From the NCBI RefSeq assembly GCF_900143255.1, contig NZ_FRDI01000005.1, positions 112,410 to 176,409 of the forward strand: 64,000 nt of DNA. Reading direction: 5' to 3'. The DNA is from Desulfovibrio litoralis DSM 11393 (lineage in GTDB: Bacteria > Desulfobacterota > Desulfovibrionia > Desulfovibrionales > Desulfovibrionaceae). The translations under genes and the position numbers were made by a program. Positions 47,745 through 56,716 of this stretch are shown here, piece by piece. The notes beneath the pieces are model-generated. The model was not told where the DNA came from. It saw only the letters and a list, made by a program, of their open reading frames with translations, and did not search any database. Within the stretch, counting starts at the first letter, position 1, and each line of letters opens with the position of its first letter.

Positions 47745-48248
47745 ATGTTAAACAGAGTTACATTGATAGGTCGCTTGGGACAAGACCCAGAACTACGTTA
47801 CGGAGCAAACGGAACACCTGTTGTAACCTTAAGAATAGCCACTAACGAGGGATATACCGACAAAGACGGAAACAAAGTCGATCGTACGGAGTGGCATAGT
47901 GTGGTTGCCTTTCAACGTCAAGCGGAAAACTGTGCAAATTATCTAACAAAAGGTAGTCTCATTTATGTCGAAGGTTCTTTACAAACCAGACAGTGGCAAG
48001 ACCAACAAGGACAAACTCGCTACACCACCGATATTAGAGCTTCGAGAATTCAATTTTTAGAGCGTAAAGGTGGCGGACAAGGACAACCATATAATGACGA
48101 TATGGGCGATCCTTATGCAGCTCAGGGCAAACAGCCAAAACCAAAAGCCCAAACGGCAAAATCAGCTCAAAAGCCCTACCCTCAAGACGAAGATCTTGGT
48201 CCGGCTTTCCCATCTGAAGCTAGCAATATGGACGACGTTCCGTTTTAA
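47745..48248 (+). CDS. ssb: Single-stranded DNA-binding protein
   Basis: A 167-residue SSB. The OB-fold covers about 1-105 (NRVTLIGRLGQDPELRY, TEWHSVVAF, LIYVEGSLQTRQW). A flexible glutamine/proline-rich linker follows, and the conserved acidic tip MDDVPF at the C-terminus binds partner proteins. CGGGAG lies upstream of the ATG. It is followed by a strong terminator. Confidence 0.96.
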   Translation: MLNRVTLIGRLGQDPELRYGANGTPVVTLRIATNEGYTDKDGNKVDRTEWHSVVAFQRQAENCANYLTKGSLIYVEGSLQTRQWQDQQGQTRYTTDIRASRIQFLERKGGGQGQPYNDDMGDPYAAQGKQPKPKAQTAKSAQKPYPQDEDLGPAFPSEASNMDDVPF

Positions 48249-48292
48249 ATATTATATGATAAATTATTAACGCTATCCAATAAGATTTACGA

Positions 48293-48331
48293 AAATAGTG
48301 ACTATTTTGCAATAGTCGCTATTTTTTGTTT
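48293..48331 (+). terminator. Rho-independent terminator after ssb
   Basis: AAATAGTGACTATT pairs with AATAGTCGCTATTT (one G-U) around TTGC and runs into TTTTTGTTT. Confidence 0.85.
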
Positions 48332-48351
48332 AAAATTATCTTGTTTTTAAT

Positions 48352-49443
48352 TTACATATTGAGACTATAAAACAACAGGCAAGATTCTTTTTCTCTTTCT
48401 ATTTCCTCAAGAGAAACACGTTTGAAATCTACATAGCTACACGGCTCTATAAATTGTGTCATTCCTCCACCTGATGATAACATTTCCTCCATATCAATAT
48501 CGGGAGTTCCTGTTTCCTGCACAAATGAAATAAGGTAGTGAGTTGTTTCTCCTTCTCCTTCAAATAAGATAAGGCTTATGCACCCTGCGATAATTTGAGG
48601 GTACTTGCGAAAAGCTTCGCATAAATAAGCGAGCATCTTTTCAGGAATTTCTTCTGGAATAGTTACAAGAGCATCCTTTGGTATTGCTACCCGCATTATG
48701 CGTCCAGGCTCAGAATCCTGTTCTGACGCAGAATTAATCCAAGCTATTAGGCCTGGCTTAATTAACTTATTATACTTAGAAAATGGATTAAGCATAAATG
48801 TACAGTTCGGGTGATCTATAAAAAGTTCACGCCCCTGTGCTTTCATCTTTTTAGCAGAACCACGTTTATCAGCAGGTATATGTTCAAGGCTAGAAAAAAT
48901 CGGTATAGTATCATCATTCAAAGCCATAAACTCGCCCTCTTCCGTTACACAGAAAAACACTTCAGAGTTGATTAGACCAATATAAAAATCTTTTGATAAC
49001 AAATCAATTTCCGAGTCCGTTGCGTTTGCTTTAACAGCCAGATAAACATTTTTCATAAGTTTATAGAGAGGATCATCTTCTATCTTGTCTATTTCAAATG
49101 TTATATGATATTCTGAGAAAGGATTAACTATTATCTTTGAGCTGTTATAATCAGTTTTTGTAATAAACTCTTTGAGCTTTACTTGATCATATGACGGAAA
49201 GCCGTCAATAGATTTATCTTTTAAAAGATGTTCCAAAGAAGAAAAGACAGGAAGAGTTCCATCGCTAAAAGTCATATATTCTTTACCTCTACCTGTACGA
49301 ACAAGAACTTCTGATTCTAATACCAAGTTATAACAATCGTCCTCTAACGACGGGTTAAGATTTGCAGCTATTATCGCTTTATAAATCAGATCAATTTCAT
49401 TTTTTTCTTTTTTCTTGCTTTTAAAAAAGTCAAATAACCCCAT
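48352..49443 (-). CDS. SseB-like protein with duplicated domain
   Basis: A 363-residue protein with two SseB N-terminal-type units, recognised by repeated patterns: TFSDGTLPVFSSLEHL, then VNPFSEYHITFEI; and ALNDDTIPIFSSLEHI, then LNPFSKYNKLI. A C-terminal SseB-like segment follows (PEKMLAYLCEAF and SCVYVDFK-like end). In E. coli SseB is tied to serine sensitivity, with no known biochemistry. I start at the ATG at 49443 (AAGGAG five bases before it); a GTG at 49449 overlaps that site. It is the last gene before the tRNA at which the island begins. Confidence 0.78.
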   Translation of the reverse strand: MGLFDFFKSKKKEKNEIDLIYKAIIAANLNPSLEDDCYNLVLESEVLVRTGRGKEYMTFSDGTLPVFSSLEHLLKDKSIDGFPSYDQVKLKEFITKTDYNSSKIIVNPFSEYHITFEIDKIEDDPLYKLMKNVYLAVKANATDSEIDLLSKDFYIGLINSEVFFCVTEEGEFMALNDDTIPIFSSLEHIPADKRGSAKKMKAQGRELFIDHPNCTFMLNPFSKYNKLIKPGLIAWINSASEQDSEPGRIMRVAIPKDALVTIPEEIPEKMLAYLCEAFRKYPQIIAGCISLILFEGEGETTHYLISFVQETGTPDIDMEEMLSSGGGMTQFIEPCSYVDFKRVSLEEIEREKESCLLFYSLNM

Positions 49444-49618
49444 ACTCACTCCTTAAAAGTTGATTGTTATTATCCCAAAATTTTAAACTGTTATGAGATT
49501 TTATGTATAATTGTAAACGACTTAGCTCTTTTATTATAAACTAAGATTTACTTCTTTATAATAAAATCCAATTTAAAAGTATATATAATATATTTTTAAA
49601 GAAAATTTAAAAAATGTG

Positions 49619-49647
49619 TTGACAAACTTCTCAATAATATATAGATA
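49619..49647 (+). promoter_or_regulatory. Possible promoter for the tRNA gene
   Basis: TTGACA at 49619-49624, a 17-base spacer and TAGATA at 49642-49647, about 100 bases before the tRNA. The -10 is imperfect. Confidence 0.4.
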
Positions 49648-49747
49648 TGTTTTCTTGACGGAGAGGAATTAAAACGATTTTCAAAATCATCTTAAATTTC
49701 TTGTAATTTAGTATAGTTTTATATCTTTTACATCGTCATTATAATAT

Positions 49748-49824
<77 letters not shown>

Positions 49825-49832
49825 AGAAAATC

Positions 49833-49866
49833 AAGGGTTTACGAGAAATCGTAAACCCTTTTCTTG
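49833..49866 (+). terminator. Terminator after the tRNA
   Basis: AAGGGTTTACGA pairs with TCGTAAACCCTT around a GAAA loop, with TTTCTTG following. Confidence 0.8.
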
Positions 49867-49891
49867 TATTTAAAGATATTAAATGGGCATT

Positions 49892-49988
49892 AGTGGTACA
49901 AATTTGGTACAAATTGGAAGTAATGCAAAAGCGTTTTAATGAAAATTTGTACCATTTATTATAAAAATTTGTACCACTTTTTTGTACC
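49892..49988. repeat. Five GTACAAA-core sites next to the tRNA, candidate recombinase arm sites
   Basis: Direct copies GGTACAAATTT (49895) and GGTACAAATT (49906) are 11 bases apart. Inverted copies AAATTTGTACC start at 49943 and 49965, and TTTGTACC at 49981. The first and fourth form a perfect 14-base inverted repeat with their flanks (AGTGGTACAAATTT and AAATTTGTACCACT). Clusters of short direct and inverted sites beside a tRNA 3' end are typical of tyrosine-recombinase attachment sites. The rest of the gap (49989-50168) holds nothing I recognise. Confidence 0.55.
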
Positions 49989-50168
49989 ACTTTTGAAACT
50001 TAGAATAAATGGCTCTAAACCAAAGTGAGTGGTATCATTAATAACATATTCCATACCTGTACTAGTTCATTTAAAATTCCTTTTGCTATGACGAAAATAC
50101 ATGATTTTTATGATGTAATCAAAGTTTTCAACGCTAGTTCAATATTTTTCAGCTATTTTATGTGATTA

Positions 50169-53100
50169 CTAACTATTTTTTATGATATCATCTAACCTTT
50201 GTTGAAAATACTTTGGATATTGGCTAATAATTTCCCTAGCCTTTTTCTCATATTTTTTTATCCATTTAATAACCTTTTTCTTATTATCGCCCTCGATTCC
50301 CAACTCGTCTGCCATTTTCTGTGCAATCACCCGATCTGCGAAGCCAAGTTCATAAACCCCAATAGCCTCTTCTGATGGAAGACCATACTGCATCCGTTTC
50401 TGGAGGGTTTGCAACCGCTTAATTAAGTCTGTGGCATTTTCAAATTCAAGCATGTCAATTAGCTCACACATAGCTCCAATGAAGAGACTTCCATCAAATG
50501 CTAGACCACCTTCGCAAATCTCTACCATGTGTTCGATGCTGAATTCTCTACGTCTGTTACCGTTACCATAAATCATTCTTGCTTTATTTCTATGAGTTTC
50601 ATCTAGTAAAGCAACAAACGGTTCACCAGATATCCACATTTTGACTATTTTTTTCAGCGTATCAGACGAATCATATTTCTTGAACATAGAGTTGTTAATA
50701 TTTTTAGAAAATATTGTCCAAATACATTCAATGAATTCTAGAGGGTCTTTAAGGTTGGCGAGTTTTTCAAAATTTTGCGAAAGCCAAGATTCAATCTCCA
50801 TCGACTTATGTAAACCATATAGAGTACGTCCATAAGTATGTCTTTTTTCAGATTCTGTAACAGTGGCGACAATGTTTTCAGCAAGTAATTTAAAAAGGGC
50901 TTTAATGTTTTCTTTTTGCTGCTCATCTGCCAAAAAATATCCAAGTGTACTCTCTGCAAGGTTAACAATTGTTTTGTCGTAAAATCTATCATCGTTTTCA
51001 TCCCAGTGGGCAAGCAGGAAACTTTCAACAGCACAGATTAAGCCAATCTTCCACAGCATTTGCTTCTCAATCCCCAATTGTGAAAAACCGACGTTAGCAT
51101 GCTTGTCAGCCAACTTTTTTGCATGGCGAAGTATAGCATCAGGTTCCTTTATATATAACTTAACAAAAGATAGTGCCTCCATTTTAAGATGGTGGCTTTC
51201 TTGATCATTTTTGATAGGCTCAAAAAGTGATAGTAAGTTGCTGATACAAGGTTCTGAATTGCTAGGATCAAGAAGTGTTTTTGCTTGTTTCCATAGAAAA
51301 TTTTCTCTCCGAACTTTTCGATTGTCATAAATCTCGTGGTCAGAAAATAATATGCTTCCTTCCGTGTGCATTCCAGCCCGGCCAGCACGCCCAATCAAAT
51401 TATGGAAGTCTCGAACCTTTATCCTTTCCATCCCTTGGTAAAAATTTGTTATTATAAGATAACGCAGAGGGAGGTTAACTCCTTGTGCCAGAGTTGAAGT
51501 GCAGACAACAAAATGAATAAGATTCTCGTGCATAGCATACTCTACGGCTAACCTAATACCATGTGGAGTATTCCCATGGTGTCCAAAAATTCCAAGAGCT
51601 GCACTTTTTGAGGACGGGGAATCATGCCCCAAATTTTCTGCATGTAAGCGAGTTAGGCACTCTATTTCTTCCTGACTGGAGAATAGATGTGGTGGAGAGA
51701 GCGAGACTTGTCGCTCAAAGATATCTACGGCTTTATTACATATACTAGTAGCTGTCGCTTTTGTACCGCAAAATATTGCAACGCTTCCATTTGCAACTAA
51801 TTTGAGACTTAGATAAAGAGCGATCTCTTTACTGTCTGTTTTAATTGGAAAAAATTTATTTTTCCGCTCTTTTAACTTTCTACATATAGGCAGACTTTCG
51901 ATAATTCTTGGCACAAAAAAATCATTCTGTTCAATATGTTGGCTGTCAACATACTCTATGCGGCCTAACCGATCCAGCCAACTAGTAAACCCGACTGACC
52001 TAAATGTTGGATTAAGATTACTACCCTCGACAACATTAGGATCACCATTTAGCCACTCACCAACTGCTTCAGCATTATTGATTACTGCTGAGATTAAAAC
52101 TTTTTGTGCTTCTGGTTGGATCATGGAGCGTAGCGACGTCAAAAGTAATTCATAAGTAATTCCACGCGTTCCACTATCAAACTGATGCCCCTCATCAAAA
52201 ACTAGAAGCCCAATGTCGGATGCTAGAGTGGGCACGTGGCGAAGGACATACAACAACTTTTCAGGGGTAACAACAATAACCTGTTTAGGGTACTCAACTT
52301 GAGAAATGTCAATATTAGCAAATAGCGCTTCAAGCATATTGGTTGGAATATCAGGAATATTTTTTTGATTACTTGAGGTGACATCCATTTGCATGACATC
52401 TGAAAACTCATCTACTTTCACGGATTCGTTACGAAAAGCCTCGGTGAGGTTGTTCTTAATTTCGTGGCAAAGGGCTCTGAAAGGAGCAACAATAACGGCC
52501 AAATGTGCTCTATCCGCAAGAAATGCACTTCTGAGAATGAGTTCAATAGCCTTGGTCTTGCCTGCGCTTGTTGGCATTTGGACAACGGCAGATTTACCTT
52601 TTAATACTTCTTTTTGTCCCAAAAGGTGTTGGGCTGGCCATAATTCTTTTATAAAAGAATCCTTTTTAATAGCCGAAGACCACTTGTCAAGAGATAGCCC
52701 TGAATATTCTGGAAGGGCATTCCAACACGAGTTTTTAATTTTTTTATTTAATATTGCGGTAATGATGTCTGCCAATAGAAGCTGTCGAGGAGAGCCTATT
52801 TCGTATGTTCTGTTTCTTAGTTCTATAGCAAGACTTAATAGGAGTTCTTTGTCTGAACCCTCTTCAAAAAAATTCAGTACAGCTTGTGATATCTTATTCA
52901 TCAACACGCCAAAATTTTCAGAACAGTTCTCCTCAAAATAAGTAGAAAGATTGGCCTGCAGTAACCAGAGTAATAAGTCCTCTAAACCCTCACCACCTAA
53001 ATCAGGGCAATCATCACTTAGTCTTATTGCTAAAACAGAAGCACTGCCTGGGAGGTCGCATAAGTAGTAAGAAGATGCTCCTAAAAGCGTCAAATAAGGG

Positions 53101-53375
53101 TCAAGATCTTCGTTCAGTTTTGTTTGCAGGTACGAGTCGAAAAAACGTGCGGAAAAGATTAGATTGTTTTTTAATAGTTCTTGTTCGTTTGGGTTAATTT
53201 CTCCACGGCTAATTCGTGCAGCCTGCTCCCCCAATAAGCCAATTGAAAGAATGAACAACTCTGAGGGATCTTGTGGCATCACAATATGATCTTTTTCTGG
53301 TACATGATATTCGAGCATCTTGGCTTTCGAGCGTGCAACGCCGAGTAACCTTTGGGATTCAATTTCAGGCTTCAT
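50169..53375 (-). CDS. hamB: HamB, superfamily 2 helicase of a Hachiman system
   Basis: A 1068-residue Ski2-like SF2 helicase. Counting from the ATG at 53375, motif I MPTSAGKT is at about 267-274, motif Ia VAPFRALCHEIK follows, motif II DEGH is at about 394-397 and motif III LISAVI comes next. Further on are CTSTLAQGVNLP (motif V) and HNLIGRAGRAGMH (motif VI), and then a helical C-terminal region. I start at 53375 (GGAGAG upstream); a TTG frame from 53405 goes further into hamA and is less likely. The start overlaps the end of hamA by 11 bases, so the pair is coupled. HamB is thought to sense DNA and control the HamA nuclease. It is visibly less AT-rich than rloC upstream. Confidence 0.88.
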   Translation of the reverse strand: MKPEIESQRLLGVARSKAKMLEYHVPEKDHIVMPQDPSELFILSIGLLGEQAARISRGEINPNEQELLKNNLIFSARFFDSYLQTKLNEDLDPYLTLLGASSYYLCDLPGSASVLAIRLSDDCPDLGGEGLEDLLLWLLQANLSTYFEENCSENFGVLMNKISQAVLNFFEEGSDKELLLSLAIELRNRTYEIGSPRQLLLADIITAILNKKIKNSCWNALPEYSGLSLDKWSSAIKKDSFIKELWPAQHLLGQKEVLKGKSAVVQMPTSAGKTKAIELILRSAFLADRAHLAVIVAPFRALCHEIKNNLTEAFRNESVKVDEFSDVMQMDVTSSNQKNIPDIPTNMLEALFANIDISQVEYPKQVIVVTPEKLLYVLRHVPTLASDIGLLVFDEGHQFDSGTRGITYELLLTSLRSMIQPEAQKVLISAVINNAEAVGEWLNGDPNVVEGSNLNPTFRSVGFTSWLDRLGRIEYVDSQHIEQNDFFVPRIIESLPICRKLKERKNKFFPIKTDSKEIALYLSLKLVANGSVAIFCGTKATATSICNKAVDIFERQVSLSPPHLFSSQEEIECLTRLHAENLGHDSPSSKSAALGIFGHHGNTPHGIRLAVEYAMHENLIHFVVCTSTLAQGVNLPLRYLIITNFYQGMERIKVRDFHNLIGRAGRAGMHTEGSILFSDHEIYDNRKVRRENFLWKQAKTLLDPSNSEPCISNLLSLFEPIKNDQESHHLKMEALSFVKLYIKEPDAILRHAKKLADKHANVGFSQLGIEKQMLWKIGLICAVESFLLAHWDENDDRFYDKTIVNLAESTLGYFLADEQQKENIKALFKLLAENIVATVTESEKRHTYGRTLYGLHKSMEIESWLSQNFEKLANLKDPLEFIECIWTIFSKNINNSMFKKYDSSDTLKKIVKMWISGEPFVALLDETHRNKARMIYGNGNRRREFSIEHMVEICEGGLAFDGSLFIGAMCELIDMLEFENATDLIKRLQTLQKRMQYGLPSEEAIGVYELGFADRVIAQKMADELGIEGDNKKKVIKWIKKYEKKAREIISQYPKYFQQRLDDIIKNS

Positions 53376-54222
53376 CCGCAGCTCTCCGATAAAGTTTATG
53401 AACAAGATCCATCATATCTGGCCCTTTGATTATTAGTAATACTAAGTCGTCCTTGTAAGGATGGGGGGCGTAGAATGTGTTTTTAGCTTTTTTGGATTGA
53501 GGAATTTTAGAGCAATTGGCCATAGATAATTCGCTTACATCATAGCATTCATCAGAAATTAATGCCGCTGCCCCAAATGTTTGTTTATACGGGATATCTG
53601 TTGGGTTTTGAAATCGCCCTATACCCTTAGCTTCGGCATTATCTCCATTATTTACATATTTTTGTTTGATAAAATTTAATGATTCTCCAATTCGTAAATA
53701 GTCTTTTGCAGAATGATTTATTGCTTCTTGCAAGCGGTTTTCAGAGGATTTTGAAAATTTGGTTTTAGCTTCAAAAATAAAGAGTATATCCTTGTGCGAG
53801 GGGTTCCTGGAACTCTGGTGGAATTTGAAGCCAATGACATCACTCCCTTTGGTAGATTCATCACGTACAACCTTTGAATTCCAGCGAACTCTGGGTACCC
53901 AAAATTTGAGAACATACTCTAGGTAATCTGCTACAAGAATTTCACCAAAATCACCGGCACGAATTGCTGGTCCTAGCGTGCTGGTCTTGTTGGGAAATTT
54001 CATATCCGTTAAGTAATCTTTACGAGACTGCTTTGATGGTTTGAGATCATCAATGTCTGTATCTGGGCAGTAGTGATTGCGAAAATGTTTAGCCCATGCT
54101 GAAAGAGTAACCTCGTCCGTTTGATAATTAAACTCCCAAACGGCAGCAGTTTTGCCATCGGCGGTGGTTATGTGTGTACCAGTGTCGGTAAGCCACTTTA
54201 AATGCTTTTTAGTCCAAGGCAT
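53365..54222 (-). CDS. hamA: HamA, DUF1837 nuclease of a Hachiman system
   Basis: A 285-residue DUF1837 protein. A PD-(D/E)xK-type core is visible: E94 in GDFGEILVADYLE, D128 in KGSDVIGF, and E151-x-K153 in FIFEAKTK. In the published Hachiman system HamA is the nuclease effector held by HamB and released on genome damage. AAGGAG precedes the ATG. It follows rloC by 40 bases in the same direction and overlaps hamB by 11. The related AbpA/AbpB pair of E. coli is the main alternative label; the size and order fit Hachiman. Confidence 0.85.
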   Translation of the reverse strand: MPWTKKHLKWLTDTGTHITTADGKTAAVWEFNYQTDEVTLSAWAKHFRNHYCPDTDIDDLKPSKQSRKDYLTDMKFPNKTSTLGPAIRAGDFGEILVADYLEYVLKFWVPRVRWNSKVVRDESTKGSDVIGFKFHQSSRNPSHKDILFIFEAKTKFSKSSENRLQEAINHSAKDYLRIGESLNFIKQKYVNNGDNAEAKGIGRFQNPTDIPYKQTFGAAALISDECYDVSELSMANCSKIPQSKKAKNTFYAPHPYKDDLVLLIIKGPDMMDLVHKLYRRAADEA

Positions 54223-54262
54223 TTATACTCCTTATGGGTAGCTCTTAGTAAAGAAATAAAAT

Positions 54263-56662
54263 CTATGGAGTAACATTTACACTATTACAAAACGCCTCAT
54301 ACTGTTCTTTGTCAACTTTTAGTTTATCAATGATCTTTTTTGCAACTGCATTCATTTCTGGCACTTCAATAGGGAATGTTCCTCTTTCTAAACATCCGCA
54401 CAAGTGAGAATATTCGTTTGTAATACGGTTAATACAATCATAAACTATATCATCATTTAAAAAACTACGAAGCCTTCTATCATTGGCGTTTTTATCATCA
54501 GAACCATCTGGATACTTATAATACAAATATATTTCAAGAAATTTTCTGGCATTATTAGGGAAGTTATAAGCCATTTGATAATTGTTATCATTTATTTTGT
54601 CAATTTGTGCAAATTGGTAGATTGTGTGAAAAAGATAGTTAAATTCTGTAGCATATTCTTGAAGATATTTTGGCATTGGATTTATAGTGGAACTATCAAA
54701 ACTTCTATTTATAACAAAGCATTTTTTTTCATAAGGTTGCTGCTTATTGTTATTGTTTGTAAATTTTCCATTAAGACGTTTTAAATACTTAAGGAAGTCT
54801 AAATTATGTGTAGAGATAAATAACTGCTTGAACTCACCTTTATCTACAATTTCTGCATTTAATATACTGTAAACAAAAAAAATGTGATTTCCATCGAGAG
54901 AGGACACAGGATCATCAATCCAAATTATAGGTTTTTGTCCATTAGTAGCAACATCTTGAAGTTTTGCTACAAAATAACAAAATGCCAATAAGTTACACTC
55001 ACCTTCGCTTAAGTTGTAGGCTTTTTCACCTCCTCTTACTACTTGAAATTTTATTTTTGTACCAGTAGATGAGGGATCATCGATTGCCTCGATAGAAAGA
55101 TAGTTATGTCCAAAGAAATTTTTTAAATATTCATTGACCTTTACTGCTCCTTGTGACTCATCATGCAACTTTCTCTTTTCATCTTCAATCTGCTTTAATT
55201 TTTCTTTAATCTGATTTTTGATATCATTGTGCTTTTTTTCTGCATCAGTTTTTTCTGTATCAAGTCGTTTTTGTGTTTCACACCGTTCTGTATAATTAAT
55301 GGTATTTGTAAAGTTGTAAACTTCATTTAAACGTAATTGTTCTTTAGCTTCGTTTTGTATTTTTTCTAGAGAGTTAGTGAATGAATTAGAAGATTCTATG
55401 ATGTTTTTAAAACTATTCCATTCAGTTACCATGTCTTGAGTGTAATCAGTAATTGAATCAAATGTCTTATGGTGTATTATGTCTTTTTTTCTATCTTCAA
55501 GTCTTAACATTAATTGTTCAATGCTATTTTTATATTGTTTTGTTACTTCTTCAATTTTTAATTTTGCCTCATCAAACTCTTTATGGAATTGAGAGTAAAA
55601 TTTTGTTTTATCGAATGAAAATTTTTGTATACTACTTTGTGCACCTCTAATTTCATTTAATAGCTGGTTAATATTGTTTTCAAGCTTTTCTGTTTCTTCA
55701 TCAAAGTGTTTTTCTAATTGTAACCAGCGATTTTCACTTATGTTATTTCCACAAAATGCACATGGCTTTGATACATCTTTATGAAGCTTCCTTCCTTCGC
55801 TCACCCATCTGTTAAGAATTGCATCTTTAACAAGTTCTTCAATTTTATCCGATTCACTGATTTCTTTTGTTACAAGCTCTTCCACTTTTGTTGATAAGGA
55901 TTGAAAATTAAAACTCTTTAAGTCAATATTGATACTAATAGAATCAAGTTTAGAATCGTTAATTATTTTTTCATATTCATTGATTTTATCTTTAGTTGGT
56001 TGCTGGTAATTTTCCGATAAAACCTTTCTAATATCATTATTCAATTTTACTACAGTATAGTTTTGGTCACCAAAACGTTTAGAATTGTATTTAATGCCTG
56101 TTCCTTGATTAGTTGCTTTATCGCTTAATTGTTTATCAAAACTTTTTTTGTGTTTATCGTATTCCTGAATTGCCTTGTTCAAGTATTTTTCACTTTTTAA
56201 TGCATTATCATATAACCCTGTTTCTTCTCCTTGCTTGTTAGATCCCAGTTCCTCTTCAAGTTTCTGAATAGTTTGTTCAATAATGTTATTATCAGCACCG
56301 AGTATAGCAAAAGGTTCAATGTCAGCATTAGGATTGGTTATAAAATGTAAATTTTCACGAACAAAATCTTCGTTGAAAACACGGATTATTTTATTGCTAC
56401 TACGAAAATTCTCTTGGGTTATAGTTGAACCATCGTTACAGAGAATAGAAAAATAAGGTTGTTTTATTTTATCTGATAATGCTTTGGTTTCTATTGCACG
56501 AAATATTCTGGATAATGAGGTCTTTCCTGAATAGTTTCGTCCATAGAATATATTAATATTCTTAAATTCTGTAATATTCTTATCATCTATAAAAGATTTA
56601 TCCCAAATAAAATCTTTAAATATACCAAATTTTTTAATGGTTTGAATTTTTTTTATACCCAT
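54263..56662 (-). CDS. rloC: RloC-type anticodon nuclease with zinc hook
   Basis: A 799-residue AAA_13 ABC-ATPase. Walker A GRNYSGKT is at 41-48. A long coiled coil (about 130-500) is interrupted by the zinc-hook motif CAFC (C301, C304). The ABC signature LSEGE is at 551-555, Walker B WIDD at 581-584 with the D-loop SSLD, and the switch histidine is H619. The C-terminal nuclease triad R706-x3-E710 ... H753 matches the PrrC/RloC anticodon-nuclease pattern. The zinc hook and the doubled size separate it from PrrC (about 400 residues). RloC homologues cut or excise the tRNA wobble base after DNA damage. It sits 54 bases after hsdR; GAGG precedes the ATG. Confidence 0.88.
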   Translation of the reverse strand: MGIKKIQTIKKFGIFKDFIWDKSFIDDKNITEFKNINIFYGRNYSGKTSLSRIFRAIETKALSDKIKQPYFSILCNDGSTITQENFRSSNKIIRVFNEDFVRENLHFITNPNADIEPFAILGADNNIIEQTIQKLEEELGSNKQGEETGLYDNALKSEKYLNKAIQEYDKHKKSFDKQLSDKATNQGTGIKYNSKRFGDQNYTVVKLNNDIRKVLSENYQQPTKDKINEYEKIINDSKLDSISINIDLKSFNFQSLSTKVEELVTKEISESDKIEELVKDAILNRWVSEGRKLHKDVSKPCAFCGNNISENRWLQLEKHFDEETEKLENNINQLLNEIRGAQSSIQKFSFDKTKFYSQFHKEFDEAKLKIEEVTKQYKNSIEQLMLRLEDRKKDIIHHKTFDSITDYTQDMVTEWNSFKNIIESSNSFTNSLEKIQNEAKEQLRLNEVYNFTNTINYTERCETQKRLDTEKTDAEKKHNDIKNQIKEKLKQIEDEKRKLHDESQGAVKVNEYLKNFFGHNYLSIEAIDDPSSTGTKIKFQVVRGGEKAYNLSEGECNLLAFCYFVAKLQDVATNGQKPIIWIDDPVSSLDGNHIFFVYSILNAEIVDKGEFKQLFISTHNLDFLKYLKRLNGKFTNNNNKQQPYEKKCFVINRSFDSSTINPMPKYLQEYATEFNYLFHTIYQFAQIDKINDNNYQMAYNFPNNARKFLEIYLYYKYPDGSDDKNANDRRLRSFLNDDIVYDCINRITNEYSHLCGCLERGTFPIEVPEMNAVAKKIIDKLKVDKEQYEAFCNSVNVTP

Positions 56663-56716
56663 TTTATTACCTCAATTTTAATTGATATATTTTTAGTTTA
56701 TATTTTATTTGTCTAA

